A stretch of DNA of 64,000 bases from Timonella sp031979385 (lineage in GTDB: Bacteria; Actinomycetota; Actinomycetes; Actinomycetales; Cellulomonadaceae). The position numbers and the translations under genes are program-made. How positions within the stretch are numbered: position 1 is the stretch's first letter; every line of letters starts with the position of its first letter. Positions 1-8,730 of the stretch are shown piece by piece. A model generated the notes under the pieces. The model made no database searches. It saw only the letters and a list, made by a program, of their open reading frames with translations, and was not told the DNA's origin. The stretch lies in the NCBI GenBank assembly GCA_031979385.1, contig DALZEF010000001.1:62001-126000 (forward strand), written 5' to 3'.

Positions 1-78
1 TGTGCAGCAGGCTCCCCTTTTCTTTAGGATGCGTGAAGTCCGCTTACAGCGCATCGGTAAGCGCTCACATGTTTTGTC

Positions 79-1110
79 TTACGCGGCGAGCCAGAGGTTG
101 TTCGAGCCCTGAGCGGCAAGCTGCCATTCTTCGGGACGCCCACCGAGGACCGCACAGTTGCCAATCCAGTAGGTCACGTCCGGTGACCAACCGGCCATGA
201 GCGTGGAGCCACCGGAAATCGGTATCCGCTTCGTTGCACCCTCAAGGTAGGCGGCAGTGGTCAGATGTACCGCCTCATAATCCTTGGCGATCAGACCCCA
301 GTGCGGGATGTACCATTCATCAACCGAACCGGTCACGCGATACCAGTCATGGAAACGCGATCGCGTCATACGCATCGGATACTTTTCCACGAGGCGTGCG
401 TAGTCGTGGGCACTCGTAATCTCAAGTACTCGGCAGGGGCCAATCAAAGAGATCGGATAGGACACCGCGTACTGCGGAGTCTGGGTGTCTTCCTGAGCCC
501 ACAATGCAACCGGTCCCAACCCGTCAAGAACTCGGGTTGTGGCCGGAACCGAGTAGTGTGCGGGGGTTGACCACCACATGCCGGTGTAGTTGGCGGCGGG
601 GTCTGGGATATAGGTTTGGGCGGCGGTCTCATCGGCGATGGCCTGGCTGTACCACTGCCGCACCCCAGCGCCCGCCTGCCATGCCTCCTGGTACTCGATT
701 GACGGCGAATTGGCTGGTTGGACCCGCTGCTGACCGGGAGCCATAGCGTCAACCCACCAGTCGGGGCAGTACGGCGAGACCGCGACCGCGAGCGGGCGGA
801 GCGCGGAAGCGACTTGGGGTTGTGCCAAGAGTTTGTCTTCGGCGTCAGGTGCCTGCCAGTACATTGCGCGATCCACACTCTCGCGCAGCGCAAGCAGGAG
901 TTCCAACTGCGTGGTTGGTTCCTTCTCAAGCAGAGCAGTGGACCGAGCGAACTCAACGACGACTCGGGCTCTGCCCGTGGAGTCGAGTGGCTCGATCAGA
1001 TTTGAGAACATCAGCTCTTCGAGTTTTGGATTGCGCGCGCACGCAATTTCCAAGAGCAGGCGTCGGCCTCTGGGGCCTGCCAGTAGTTGATTGGGATAGA
1101 CCCCACTCAT
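79..1110 (-). CDS. Hypothetical protein, unknown function (343 aa)
   Basis: I do not recognise a family. The protein has no signal peptide and no membrane segment, so it is probably cytoplasmic. It is rich in Trp and Tyr in its middle and C-terminal parts (for example YTGMWWSTPAHY and FHDWYRVTG). The start is placed at 1110, at the ATG encoding MSGVYPNQLLAG, because a good ribosome-binding site (GAGGAAGG) lies just upstream; the longer reading from 1134 adds eight residues with no better signal. It stands alone: the divergent neighbour is a DUF3060 lipoprotein about 270 bp away. The even tryptophan-rich composition and full-length frame argue for a real gene, but nothing in it supports an enzymatic or binding role. 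Confidence 0.7.
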   Translation of the reverse strand: MSGVYPNQLLAGPRGRRLLLEIACARNPKLEELMFSNLIEPLDSTGRARVVVEFARSTALLEKEPTTQLELLLALRESVDRAMYWQAPDAEDKLLAQPQVASALRPLAVAVSPYCPDWWVDAMAPGQQRVQPANSPSIEYQEAWQAGAGVRQWYSQAIADETAAQTYIPDPAANYTGMWWSTPAHYSVPATTRVLDGLGPVALWAQEDTQTPQYAVSYPISLIGPCRVLEITSAHDYARLVEKYPMRMTRSRFHDWYRVTGSVDEWYIPHWGLIAKDYEAVHLTTAAYLEGATKRIPISGGSTLMAGWSPDVTYWIGNCAVLGGRPEEWQLAAQGSNNLWLAA

Positions 1111-1378
1111 GGTCTGCCTTCCTCGAACAATCAATCCCTAAGGCGCTTAACTTCCCTTGGCTTGTAGACCGTTCCAGTGGCGGGGGTGGGTCATTGTTTC
1201 AAGCAGCGGCAAGTTTTCGCTCCATGTATACAGCCGCCACATTAGTACTTTTCATGTGGAAAGAAACCTAAAAGGTGACTGCTCCCCATTACCACGTCTG
1301 TGGACTTCTCACCACCTCCTAGGGTGGTGAAAACCCATACGGGAGTGAGAACGTGTAGCGGGGTCCTTCACAACTCGT

Positions 1379-2176
1379 ATGAGGAGTTTCATCTTGCGTT
1401 CCATCAAAACCGCCCGCAATCTCACCGCAACGGATGTATTGCGCGGAGTTGTCGGAGTGGCGGGCATCGCTACCCTTTCCCTGACCCTGTCCGCCTGTGT
1501 CATGCGCGGCGACGTCAACCACGCGGAGACGGAACGTGCCGCTGAATCATCGGTCACGGACGGAGTATCGGGCGTAGAGGATGACGAGGCCGCCGCCGAG
1601 GACCAAGAGCAGGCAGAATCCGAGAAGGCTGAGGAGAAGGCAGGGCAACAGAAGTCGTCTGACGCTGATGGCATTGATTTCTCAGCAGGCGGTGCCTGTG
1701 CGAACGGCGAGGATGGGTTTATCAAAGGCCTCGATCTCGAGGTGACGCTCTCGGGTACGTGCGGAACCATTGAGATCGAGGGAGCTAACCTGAAGATCGC
1801 ACTTGAGAACGCCAACACCGTTGCCATCCGCGGTGAGAACAATACGGTTTCCGGCGCAGACTGGGATGTCGTGGTCATTCAGGGTCTCAACATCACGGCA
1901 GATGCCGCGTCCGCCGACACGATCGATGTCAACGGCAAGGACGTGAAGTTCACTTCCAAGCTTTCCCGGACAGTCCTGCTCTCCGGTGAGGGCATCGACG
2001 TCACAACGGGTGATGCAACGTCGATCGCGGTTGCAGGAGTCAAGAACAAGGTTGTCGCAGACACCGTGAGCGAGTCGATCACCGTGGAAGGCTCCAACAA
2101 CGACGTTGCATGGACCGGAGGCATCTCCCAGGAGACCTCCGTAAAGGGCGAGGCGAACAGTTTCACGCGCCCTTAG
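1379..2176 (+). CDS. DUF3060-type lipoprotein
   Basis: Predicted secreted lipoprotein. The N-terminus has a basic stretch, a hydrophobic segment and a lipobox-like LSAC near residue 40, so the mature protein should be lipid-anchored outside the membrane. Next comes an acidic Glu/Ala/Asp-rich linker (about residues 55-100). The C-terminal part holds repeated short beta-strand units with Asn/Asp turns (GENNTVSGADW, GLNITADAAS, GSNNDVAWTGG), the pattern of DUF3060. The start is uncertain: the ATG at 1379 has a poor Shine-Dalgarno sequence, whereas a TTG at 1394 is preceded by AGGAG at 1383-1387. Either leaves the signal peptide intact. Function of DUF3060 proteins is unknown; the beta-helix-like repeats suggest a binding or structural role (inference). 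Confidence 0.75.
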   Translation: MRSFILRSIKTARNLTATDVLRGVVGVAGIATLSLTLSACVMRGDVNHAETERAAESSVTDGVSGVEDDEAAAEDQEQAESEKAEEKAGQQKSSDADGIDFSAGGACANGEDGFIKGLDLEVTLSGTCGTIEIEGANLKIALENANTVAIRGENNTVSGADWDVVVIQGLNITADAASADTIDVNGKDVKFTSKLSRTVLLSGEGIDVTTGDATSIAVAGVKNKVVADTVSESITVEGSNNDVAWTGGISQETSVKGEANSFTRP

Positions 2177-2260
2177 GGTTCAGGCATCTGCTGGTGTGAC
2201 CACTTGAGTGGCTTACCAAGAGAATCCCACTCTTCCCGAATTCTAGTCACCTCAAACTGT

Positions 2261-2294
2261 GTCCGCCGCCCTGACTCCCAAGGGGGCGGCGGAC
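2261..2294. terminator. Bidirectional hairpin terminator
   Basis: GTCCGCCGCCC (2261-2271) pairs with GGGCGGCGGAC (2284-2294), an 11-bp GC stem between two convergent genes, the DUF3060 lipoprotein and the LysE exporter. It probably terminates both. Confidence 0.7.
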
Positions 2295-2318
2295 GCCTCT
2301 GTTTCTGTCTTCTGGCGA

Positions 2319-2933
2319 TCAGACCAGCGGTGAAAGCACGTTGACCGCAATCGTGAACATGATGATCGCGATGACTCCATCGAGGAACTGCCAGGATCGC
2401 GGCTTTTCAAAGAGTGGCTGTAGGAATCGGGCACCAAATCCAAGCAGCGTAAACCACACGATGGATGCGAGCATGGCACCAAATCCGAATACCCACTTGG
2501 CGTCACCGTGGCTGTTGGCGATGGAGCCGAGCAGCACGACCGTGTCCAGATAGAAATGAGGGTTGAGGTAGGTTACGGCGAGTGTCGCCCCGAGTACCGG
2601 CAGCAGGGATTTCCTCGCAGGCCCGGTCTCGGTTGCCATCGCGCTTGGTTTCATCGCGCGACGCAACGCGAGGAAGCCGTAGTAGACGAGGAAGGCACCC
2701 CCAAATAGGCGCATACCTGTGATGAGCCACGGTGCGTTCTCAACGATTGATCCGAATCCGGCGATCCCGATGCTCATGAACAGCATGTCTGAGAAGGCAC
2801 AGACCAGCACTACCGGCACGATGTGGTTGCGCATGATTGCTTGGCGCAGCACAAAGGCGGATTGGGCGCCGATCGCGACGATGAGTCCGAAGGCGATTCC
2901 AAAACCTGATGCGAAGATGGCAGTACTTGACAC
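2319..2933 (-). CDS. LysE/ArgO-family amino-acid exporter
   Basis: Inner-membrane exporter of the LysE superfamily, 204 aa, with about six hydrophobic segments. The N-terminus (FGLIVAIGAQSAFVLRQAI) carries the IGAQ-x-AFVLRQ signature of the LysE/ArgO branch, which exports basic amino acids such as lysine or arginine. The length matches the family. It is transcribed divergently from a LysR-type regulator at 3006 with 72 bp between them, which is the classical lysE-lysG (argO-argP) layout. By analogy the regulator would sense the intracellular basic amino acid and switch on export (inference from family and context). Substrate cannot be read from the sequence alone. Confidence 0.88.
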   Translation of the reverse strand: MSSTAIFASGFGIAFGLIVAIGAQSAFVLRQAIMRNHIVPVVLVCAFSDMLFMSIGIAGFGSIVENAPWLITGMRLFGGAFLVYYGFLALRRAMKPSAMATETGPARKSLLPVLGATLAVTYLNPHFYLDTVVLLGSIANSHGDAKWVFGFGAMLASIVWFTLLGFGARFLQPLFEKPRSWQFLDGVIAIIMFTIAVNVLSPLV

Positions 2934-3005
2934 GTCTAGAAAGGTACGACGACCGGCTAGACTAAGACCAGTTAACTATTCTTGGCTTACTTAAGGATTG
3001 CTTAA

Positions 3006-3884
3006 TTGAAGGTAGATCTGGGACACCTCGAGGTACTCCTTGCAGTCGTTGAGGAGGGCACGTTTGAGGCTGCCGCAGTGGTTCTGCGGGTCACGCCCTC
3101 AGCGGTGAGCCAACGCATTCGCGCGCTTGAGCATCAGGCTGGCAAGGTGCTCCTCCAACGCACAAAACCGGTGACTCCAACGGACGCGGCAATCCCCTAC
3201 CTACAGGCAGCACGGCAGATCAAGGCAGTTGTCGACCAGACCCTGCAACCAGCATTGGACCCCGCGGCTCCGCTCCCCTCGATCCCACTGGCGATCAATG
3301 CGGACTCACTCGATACCTGGGTGATTGAGGCCCTCGCATCGATCCGAGACATCGCCACGTTCCACCTGTTTCGCGAGGACCAGGAGCACACAGCGGACCT
3401 GCTCCGGTCCGGCCGGGTTATGGCAGGAATCACGTCGCAGGAGACCGCAGTCCAGGGCTGCGAGTCAACCAGATTGGGGGTGATGCGTTATCTGGCGTTG
3501 GGTTCACCGGATTTTGTCGCCCAATGGTTCCCGCAAGGCCCCACGTCCGAGGCACTGACTCAGGCACCGGTTGTCGAGTTCGACCGCAAGGACAACCTAC
3601 AGCGGCAGTTCATGGAGTTGCATGGGGCGAGCGATGCCCGCCCACCAACGAATTACATTCCCACGAACCAGTCGTTCCGCGAGGCCATCCTGCAGGATCT
3701 CGGGTGGGGCATGGTTCCGGAACTATGGGCTCGGCCCCTCATCGAATCGGGAGCTGCGGTCCACCTCGGCGGTCACACGGATGTCACGCTGTACTGGCAG
3801 CAGTGGAAGGTATCGAGCCTCCCCCTTGAGACCGTGCGGTCGGCGATCCTGGATGCGGCCTCATATTCGCTCCGCATTTCCTGA
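3006..3884 (+). CDS. LysR-type regulator, LysG/ArgP-like
   Basis: Transcription regulator of 292 aa. The N-terminal winged helix-turn-helix is clear (HLEVLLAVVEEGTFEAAAVVLRVTPSAVSQRIRALE split over residues 7-42), followed by the effector-binding domain. The segment TPSAVSQRIRALE is characteristic of the ArgP/LysG (IciA) subgroup. The start is TTG at 3006, giving KVDLGHLEVLL; no better start is visible. The gene is divergent from the LysE exporter, so it most likely controls that promoter in response to a basic amino acid. Its stop at 3884 lies inside an older open frame that continues as the decayed fragment at 3887-4111. Confidence 0.87.
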   Translation: MKVDLGHLEVLLAVVEEGTFEAAAVVLRVTPSAVSQRIRALEHQAGKVLLQRTKPVTPTDAAIPYLQAARQIKAVVDQTLQPALDPAAPLPSIPLAINADSLDTWVIEALASIRDIATFHLFREDQEHTADLLRSGRVMAGITSQETAVQGCESTRLGVMRYLALGSPDFVAQWFPQGPTSEALTQAPVVEFDRKDNLQRQFMELHGASDARPPTNYIPTNQSFREAILQDLGWGMVPELWARPLIESGAAVHLGGHTDVTLYWQQWKVSSLPLETVRSAILDAASYSLRIS

Positions 3885-3886
3885 CC

Positions 3887-4111
3887 TCGTTCGGTGAGAG
3901 CATCTCGATTTCCGACGAGCCGGGCACCTTCGCTTCGGTGGCTTCCGGCGATCCCGTCATCATTGAGGTCGCTGTTCCAGCCGACACGGTTCCAGCAGCG
4001 CTGACCAACACGGGCGATGTTTTGGATGAGGCCGAAGTCGGGTTGCTGTCCGAACGGTTGAACGTTCAGGCCACGAGCAAGACCCTCACGATTCGTCCTG
4101 TGAAGAACTAG
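3887..4111 (+). pseudogene. Remnant of a secreted protein related to the next gene
   Basis: An open frame running from about 3830 to a TAG at 4109-4111 has no usable start codon and begins inside the 3' end of the LysR gene. Its translation contains GESISISDEPGTFASVASG and ends in TLTIRPVKN. The first part resembles residues about 75-105 of the metallopeptidase encoded just downstream (DTSVPISDESGHLEQVPTG, then a VELPDTAV stretch matched by VAVPADTVPA), and both proteins end in a V-K-N tail. I read it as a truncated paralogue left by deletion of the 5' and middle part. It could instead be a short expressed gene with a non-standard start, but no ribosome-binding site supports that. Confidence 0.55.
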
Positions 4112-4219
4112 GCGCCACACACTAGAGACTTATCGTCGCCGCTTTGACACAATCTAAGTGGACGTAATCGTTGTGGAAAGCCGCGGTTGCGATATTCATG
4201 CATTTAAGAGGATGTTTAT

Positions 4220-6520
4220 ATGCGTTTCGCGCGTTCATACGCGGTGGCGGTTGCGGTCGCACTGGTAACCGCAACCGGCATGGCAGCCCCGGCACTCGCC
4301 ACGTCTTCGGCCACCGACCCGGGCGAAGCGCAACTGCGCGGCCAACTGGTCAAACTGATCGTCGATTATCCTGCGCACGACGATGTCGATTTCGGCGCAC
4401 ATTCAGATGACGATCACCCTGCCGACACGCACCTTGCGGTGCGCGTTGGAGACACGTCAGTGCCTATTTCCGACGAGTCTGGTCACCTTGAGCAGGTCCC
4501 TACCGGTGCGGAGGTCACACTCACCGTAGAACTGCCTGACACGGCCGTGGCGGCGGCAACTCCGGCCAGCGGTGATGGGCCGATCCTGTCAGAGACGCAG
4601 GCGGCCAACGCCGCAACCGCGGCAAACGGCCCGATGACCGTCATCGATGTCCTCTCCGCGCATTCGGTCACGGCGCCGACGACGAAAGTTACGGGTAGCG
4701 CATACCATCAGGTTTACGTGGTCATTGCCACACGTCCCGGCGCAGCGAATCTGGCACCTTCTGAGAGCACCGCAAAAACACTCGTTGAGGGTGCGGGCCA
4801 GTACTGGAGTTCCCAGACCTTTGGGAAGGTGTCAGGGTTTACGGTCGCGCAGACTCGCACCTACACGACCAGTCTGACCAAAAATCAGATCTGCGACCTA
4901 TCGTCCACACACTCAATTGAACGCATCTGGCGGGAGGCCGCCCGCCAGTCCTCATACCGGGAGGGCGCTCGAAAGCATCTCTTGGTTCTCACCGAGCCGT
5001 GTAACCCAAATGGTGCGCTCGGGGTGGCCGAGGTTGGTGAGGGATTACGAACCGGTGGCCGAATCGTGGTCAACGATCCTTCCGAGCACACCGTCATCCA
5101 CGAGTTCGGGCACAACTTCTCGCTCGGTCACGCAAACCTCGAGTCGGTAGCGCGCGACTGGGTGTGGGACTACATGGCGCTATTCAGCCCTATGTCGGCA
5201 ACCGTCGACGCAGCCATCGGAACTGTCCCTTCCCTCGATGTCGCATACCAGCACGAACTCGGTGTGCTTCCGTCGGGTCAGTTGAAGACAGTGGTGGGCA
5301 GCGCAACCGTCAAGCTTGCGCCCGTGAGCAACGCCAAAGGTACTCGTGGCGCGCTGTTCTATGACCCCACCACTGGGCAGAAGACGTATCTGGAGTACCG
5401 CAGCGGGACGGGGTTTGACACGCCCTCGTTCTACACCAACACCAACGCGTTATCGGTCTATGTCTCGCAGTTCCGATACGGCGCTGGCGTACGCGTGTAC
5501 ACCCTTGATCAGGATGACCCGCGCACGTGGAACGACACCGGCACGCTTGCTGAACCGATCTCACGTTCCCAGTTTCGGACTACTCTGCGGCAAGGCGAAA
5601 GGCTCCAGCATCCGCTGTCGGGCTACACGATCACCGTCTCCCAACTCACCGCAACCCAGGCCACGGTCCGCCTTTCGGTCCCCAAAGCATCAAGCAGCCT
5701 CACCTCGAAGAACGTGAGCACCCGATACGGCACGCAGCCCAAGTTCACGGTCCGACTTGGGTCGAATGCGCCCGCCGGAGGCACGATCACGGCGACCGTC
5801 AACGGTAAGAAGGTTGGGTCCGCCAAGGTTGCAGCAAAACCCGGTACGCGGAAAGTCACGGTAAAGCTCTCCAGGAACCTGGCGGTGGGCAAACACAAGG
5901 TGAAGTTCAAGTACTCGGGCAATGCCGCGACCAAGTCGTCCACGCACACTCGCACGCTCACCGTTAAGAAGGCCACTCCGAAGGCCAAGATCACCGTCAA
6001 GAACGCCTACCTCAAATACAAGCCCTCCGTCACGCTCGCTTTGACCTCGGGCCGGGCTCCGTCCGGTAATGCAACCCTGTACGTGGATGGAAAGAAGACA
6101 GCCACCAAGAAGGTGTCGAAGGGCAAGACCACCTTCACGCTCAAGAAGCCTCTGTCCAAGGGCAGGCATTCGTTCCGCGTGGAGTTCCACGCCTCCAAGA
6201 ACTACAACAAGGCAACCGCAAAGAAGTCTGTGACGGTTGCGAAGAAGCGTGGCACCATCTCGGGTTTTGCGTCCGGAACCAAGACGATCGCGGCTGGCAA
6301 GGTATACAAGGACACCTTCAAGGTCAATCATGCCGCTGTGCTGCAAACTCGCACCGGTTCCACCTGGAAGACTGTGAAAAAGCTCAAGGCCGGAACCCAC
6401 GTGCTCAAGCACACCGCCAAAGCCAAAGCGAAGCCCATCAGGTATCGCGTCAAGATCGCTTCCAGTTCGACCGTCACCGGCAAGACCAGCAAAACCGTCA
6501 CCATCAAGGTGAAGAACTAG
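4220..6520 (+). CDS. Secreted M11-like zinc metallopeptidase with C-terminal Ig-like/wall modules
   Basis: 766 aa. The N-terminus is a classical signal peptide (RFARSYAVAVAVALVTATGM, cleavage near ALA-TS). The metzincin zinc site HEFGHNFSLGH is at residues 294-304, with a Met-containing segment (DYMALFSPMS) about 20 residues later that can serve as the Met-turn. The arrangement is closest to gametolysin-like family M11. After the catalytic domain come two Lys-rich Ig-like repeats (about 490-585 and 586-675). A last module (about 676-766, GTISGFASGTKTIAAGKVY onward) is also found twice in the CAP protein at 32195. The ATG at 4220 follows AAGAGGA by seven bases. Likely acts outside the cell on protein or wall substrates; no substrate can be named. 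Confidence 0.82.
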   Translation: MRFARSYAVAVAVALVTATGMAAPALATSSATDPGEAQLRGQLVKLIVDYPAHDDVDFGAHSDDDHPADTHLAVRVGDTSVPISDESGHLEQVPTGAEVTLTVELPDTAVAAATPASGDGPILSETQAANAATAANGPMTVIDVLSAHSVTAPTTKVTGSAYHQVYVVIATRPGAANLAPSESTAKTLVEGAGQYWSSQTFGKVSGFTVAQTRTYTTSLTKNQICDLSSTHSIERIWREAARQSSYREGARKHLLVLTEPCNPNGALGVAEVGEGLRTGGRIVVNDPSEHTVIHEFGHNFSLGHANLESVARDWVWDYMALFSPMSATVDAAIGTVPSLDVAYQHELGVLPSGQLKTVVGSATVKLAPVSNAKGTRGALFYDPTTGQKTYLEYRSGTGFDTPSFYTNTNALSVYVSQFRYGAGVRVYTLDQDDPRTWNDTGTLAEPISRSQFRTTLRQGERLQHPLSGYTITVSQLTATQATVRLSVPKASSSLTSKNVSTRYGTQPKFTVRLGSNAPAGGTITATVNGKKVGSAKVAAKPGTRKVTVKLSRNLAVGKHKVKFKYSGNAATKSSTHTRTLTVKKATPKAKITVKNAYLKYKPSVTLALTSGRAPSGNATLYVDGKKTATKKVSKGKTTFTLKKPLSKGRHSFRVEFHASKNYNKATAKKSVTVAKKRGTISGFASGTKTIAAGKVYKDTFKVNHAAVLQTRTGSTWKTVKKLKAGTHVLKHTAKAKAKPIRYRVKIASSSTVTGKTSKTVTIKVKN

Positions 6521-6967
6521 CCGTTCGACCGCAGCCTCGAAAAGACCCCTTTATAGGGCAGAACCGCCCATCCCCACATAGATGAGCGGGGCTCGGATCG
6601 CACTAAATCGTCGGGAATCGGTTCAAAGGTGGCGCAAAGCCGCCTCAAAGCAAACTCAAAGCCCCAGTTCGCGGCGCGAAACCCGAAAAAGAGCCGGAAA
6701 AGGTGTCTGACGTGGGCACACCGGCAATCTCCGCACTGCTATTCTAGAGGGCGCACGTCAACGACGTACCTGTGCAGCGGGGAACCAAACCCACCAACGC
6801 TGGAACCTGTTCATCCGCTCCGCACCCGCGGCGCGCAGGGTTCCGCCTGGGTTCACGCATCATCAGCGATGGGATCACTGGTTCAGTGGCACCACCCGCA
6901 CGCGGAGTAGGGCTGAAGATCTCCTGCACAGAAAACCCAAAGCGCTTCAGCGCGAGAGCGAGATTCG
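6521..6967. other. 447-bp intergenic region without a gene
   Basis: No coding frame with a plausible start and ribosome-binding site is seen. A CCCC/GGGG arm pair near 6573-6594 is followed by TCGTCGGGAAT at 6608, a one-mismatch version of the dispersed motif described elsewhere. The region must also hold the promoter of the choline transporter gene, but no clear -35/-10 pair stands out. Confidence 0.5.
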
Positions 6968-8713
6968 GTGAACGCGCCAAAACCGGCCGGGCCCACGAGG
7001 GCTGCGCGACAACTGCACACAACCCCAGCATCAGCGCCACGGGCAAACTGGCCGGTTCTGATCAGTTCGGTGACTCTCATCGTCGCCCTCGCCGTCTGGG
7101 CCGTCGTCGCCCCGGAACGTGCAGACGAGGTCATCGGTGCGATGGTTGCTTGGGTTGCCTCCCACTTTGGTTGGTACTACGTTGCCATCGCCGGTGTCGT
7201 GGTTGCGTTCGTCGCCTATCTGTTGCTCTCCCGTGCGGGCCGCATCAAACTCGGCCCCGATGACTCGAAGCCAACCTTCAACCTGTTCACCTGGACCGCG
7301 ATGTTGTTCGCAGCGGGCATCGGCATCGACCTGATGTTCTTCTCCGTCTCCGAACCCGTGGCGCAATACCTCTACCCACCGGTCGGCGAGGGCATGGACA
7401 CCGCTGCGGCAAAGCAGGCAATCGTGTGGACGCTGTTCCACTATGGCCCTGTTGGCTGGGCGATGTATGCGGTGATGGGTGGGGCATTCGCCTTCTTTGC
7501 CTACCGCAAGAACCAGCCGCTCTCCATCCGTTCCCTCATGCGTCCCATCCTCAAGAAACGCGCCGACGGCTGGCTCGGCAACCTGATCGATACCATCGCC
7601 GTGCTGGGAACCATCTTCGGTATCGCGACGTCCCTTGGCATTGGTGTGGTGCAACTCGCCTACGGCCTCCACGTGCTCGCTGGCGTACCAGAGAACATCG
7701 CCACCTATGTCTGGCTGATCGTTTTCTCAGTCGCCATGGCCACCGCATCCACGGTATCCGGTGTGGAAAAGGGCATCCGGCGTCTGTCCGAGGTAAACGT
7801 GATCGTCGTGATCGTCATGCTTGCGTGGATCGTGCTGTGGGGCGAGACCCGACGCATCCTTGAAGCATTCGTCATGAACATCGGCGACTTCCTCACCACG
7901 TTCCCCTCCCTGCTCCTCGAGACCCACGCCTGGGATCGCCCAGACGAATGGTCCCAGGGATGGACCCTGTTCTTCTGGGCCTGGTGGATCGCCTGGGCTC
8001 CGTTCGTGGGCCTCTTCCTCGCCCGTATCTCGCGTGGCCGCACCCTGCGTGAGTTCGTGGTCGGCGTCATGGTGATCCCGTTCCTCTACATCGCCCTGTT
8101 CGTGGTGGTTCTGGGGAATTCCGCCCTCGAACTGGTCATCGGCGGTGACCTGGCATTCGCCGACACCGCCGTCAATCTGCCCGAGCGGGCCTTCTTCGAC
8201 CTGCTGGGCACCTACCCCGGCTCCTCGATGCTCCTCGCCGTCGCGCTCGCCGCTGGCCTCCTGCTCTACGTGACCTCTGCCGACTCCGGCGCCCTCGTGT
8301 TGTCCGGGCTGTCCTCCAAGATCGAGAACAACAGCCAAGACGGCGGCAAACCGCTGCGCCTCGTCTGGTCCGTTGCAACCGGTGTGCTCACCCTCGCGAT
8401 GCTGATCGTTGGTGGTGTGAGCACGCTTCAGCAAGCCACCGTGATTATCGGGCTACCGTTCTCGGTTGTGCTCATCATGGTCATGGTGTCCTTCTACCGG
8501 TCCCTTCAGAGCACGGTCGACACATCACCTGGTGACGCAGCCGCAGGCGGCACAACAGGTGATGCGCCAGACCGCACAGACCAGGCAGAGGCCCCAGTCA
8601 GTGCCCGGGCCCGTGCTCTGACCACGGAAGTAGCGGGCAGTATGCCGGAAGAACACGTCGCCGACTCGTCGACAATTGCCACCACCCCACCACATACAGC
8701 CACACACAACTGA
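6968..8713 (+). CDS. betT: BCCT-family choline transporter, BetT-like
   Basis: Membrane carrier of 581 aa with the twelve-helix BCCT layout. The signature segment reads GIGIDLMFFSVSEP, the BetT-type form (E. coli choline/proton symporter has nearly the same), rather than the GMGIG form of glycine-betaine carriers. The Trp-rich central motif FFWAWWIAWAPFVGLFLARISRG is present in two halves around residues 335-360. The start is GTG at 6968. The last 60 residues are a hydrophilic tail (Asp/Ala/Thr-rich) beyond the last helix, which in this family can sense osmotic state. The stop is 17 bp before the phosphatidylcholine synthase gene, so the pair should be one transcript that imports choline and builds it into lipid. 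Confidence 0.86.
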   Translation: MNAPKPAGPTRAARQLHTTPASAPRANWPVLISSVTLIVALAVWAVVAPERADEVIGAMVAWVASHFGWYYVAIAGVVVAFVAYLLLSRAGRIKLGPDDSKPTFNLFTWTAMLFAAGIGIDLMFFSVSEPVAQYLYPPVGEGMDTAAAKQAIVWTLFHYGPVGWAMYAVMGGAFAFFAYRKNQPLSIRSLMRPILKKRADGWLGNLIDTIAVLGTIFGIATSLGIGVVQLAYGLHVLAGVPENIATYVWLIVFSVAMATASTVSGVEKGIRRLSEVNVIVVIVMLAWIVLWGETRRILEAFVMNIGDFLTTFPSLLLETHAWDRPDEWSQGWTLFFWAWWIAWAPFVGLFLARISRGRTLREFVVGVMVIPFLYIALFVVVLGNSALELVIGGDLAFADTAVNLPERAFFDLLGTYPGSSMLLAVALAAGLLLYVTSADSGALVLSGLSSKIENNSQDGGKPLRLVWSVATGVLTLAMLIVGGVSTLQQATVIIGLPFSVVLIMVMVSFYRSLQSTVDTSPGDAAAGGTTGDAPDRTDQAEAPVSARARALTTEVAGSMPEEHVADSSTIATTPPHTATHN

Positions 8714-8730
8714 AGCAAACGAGAAGGAAA

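Noticed and set aside
1..78. Start of the window upstream of the first gene's stop
   Set aside because: Too short to support any feature.
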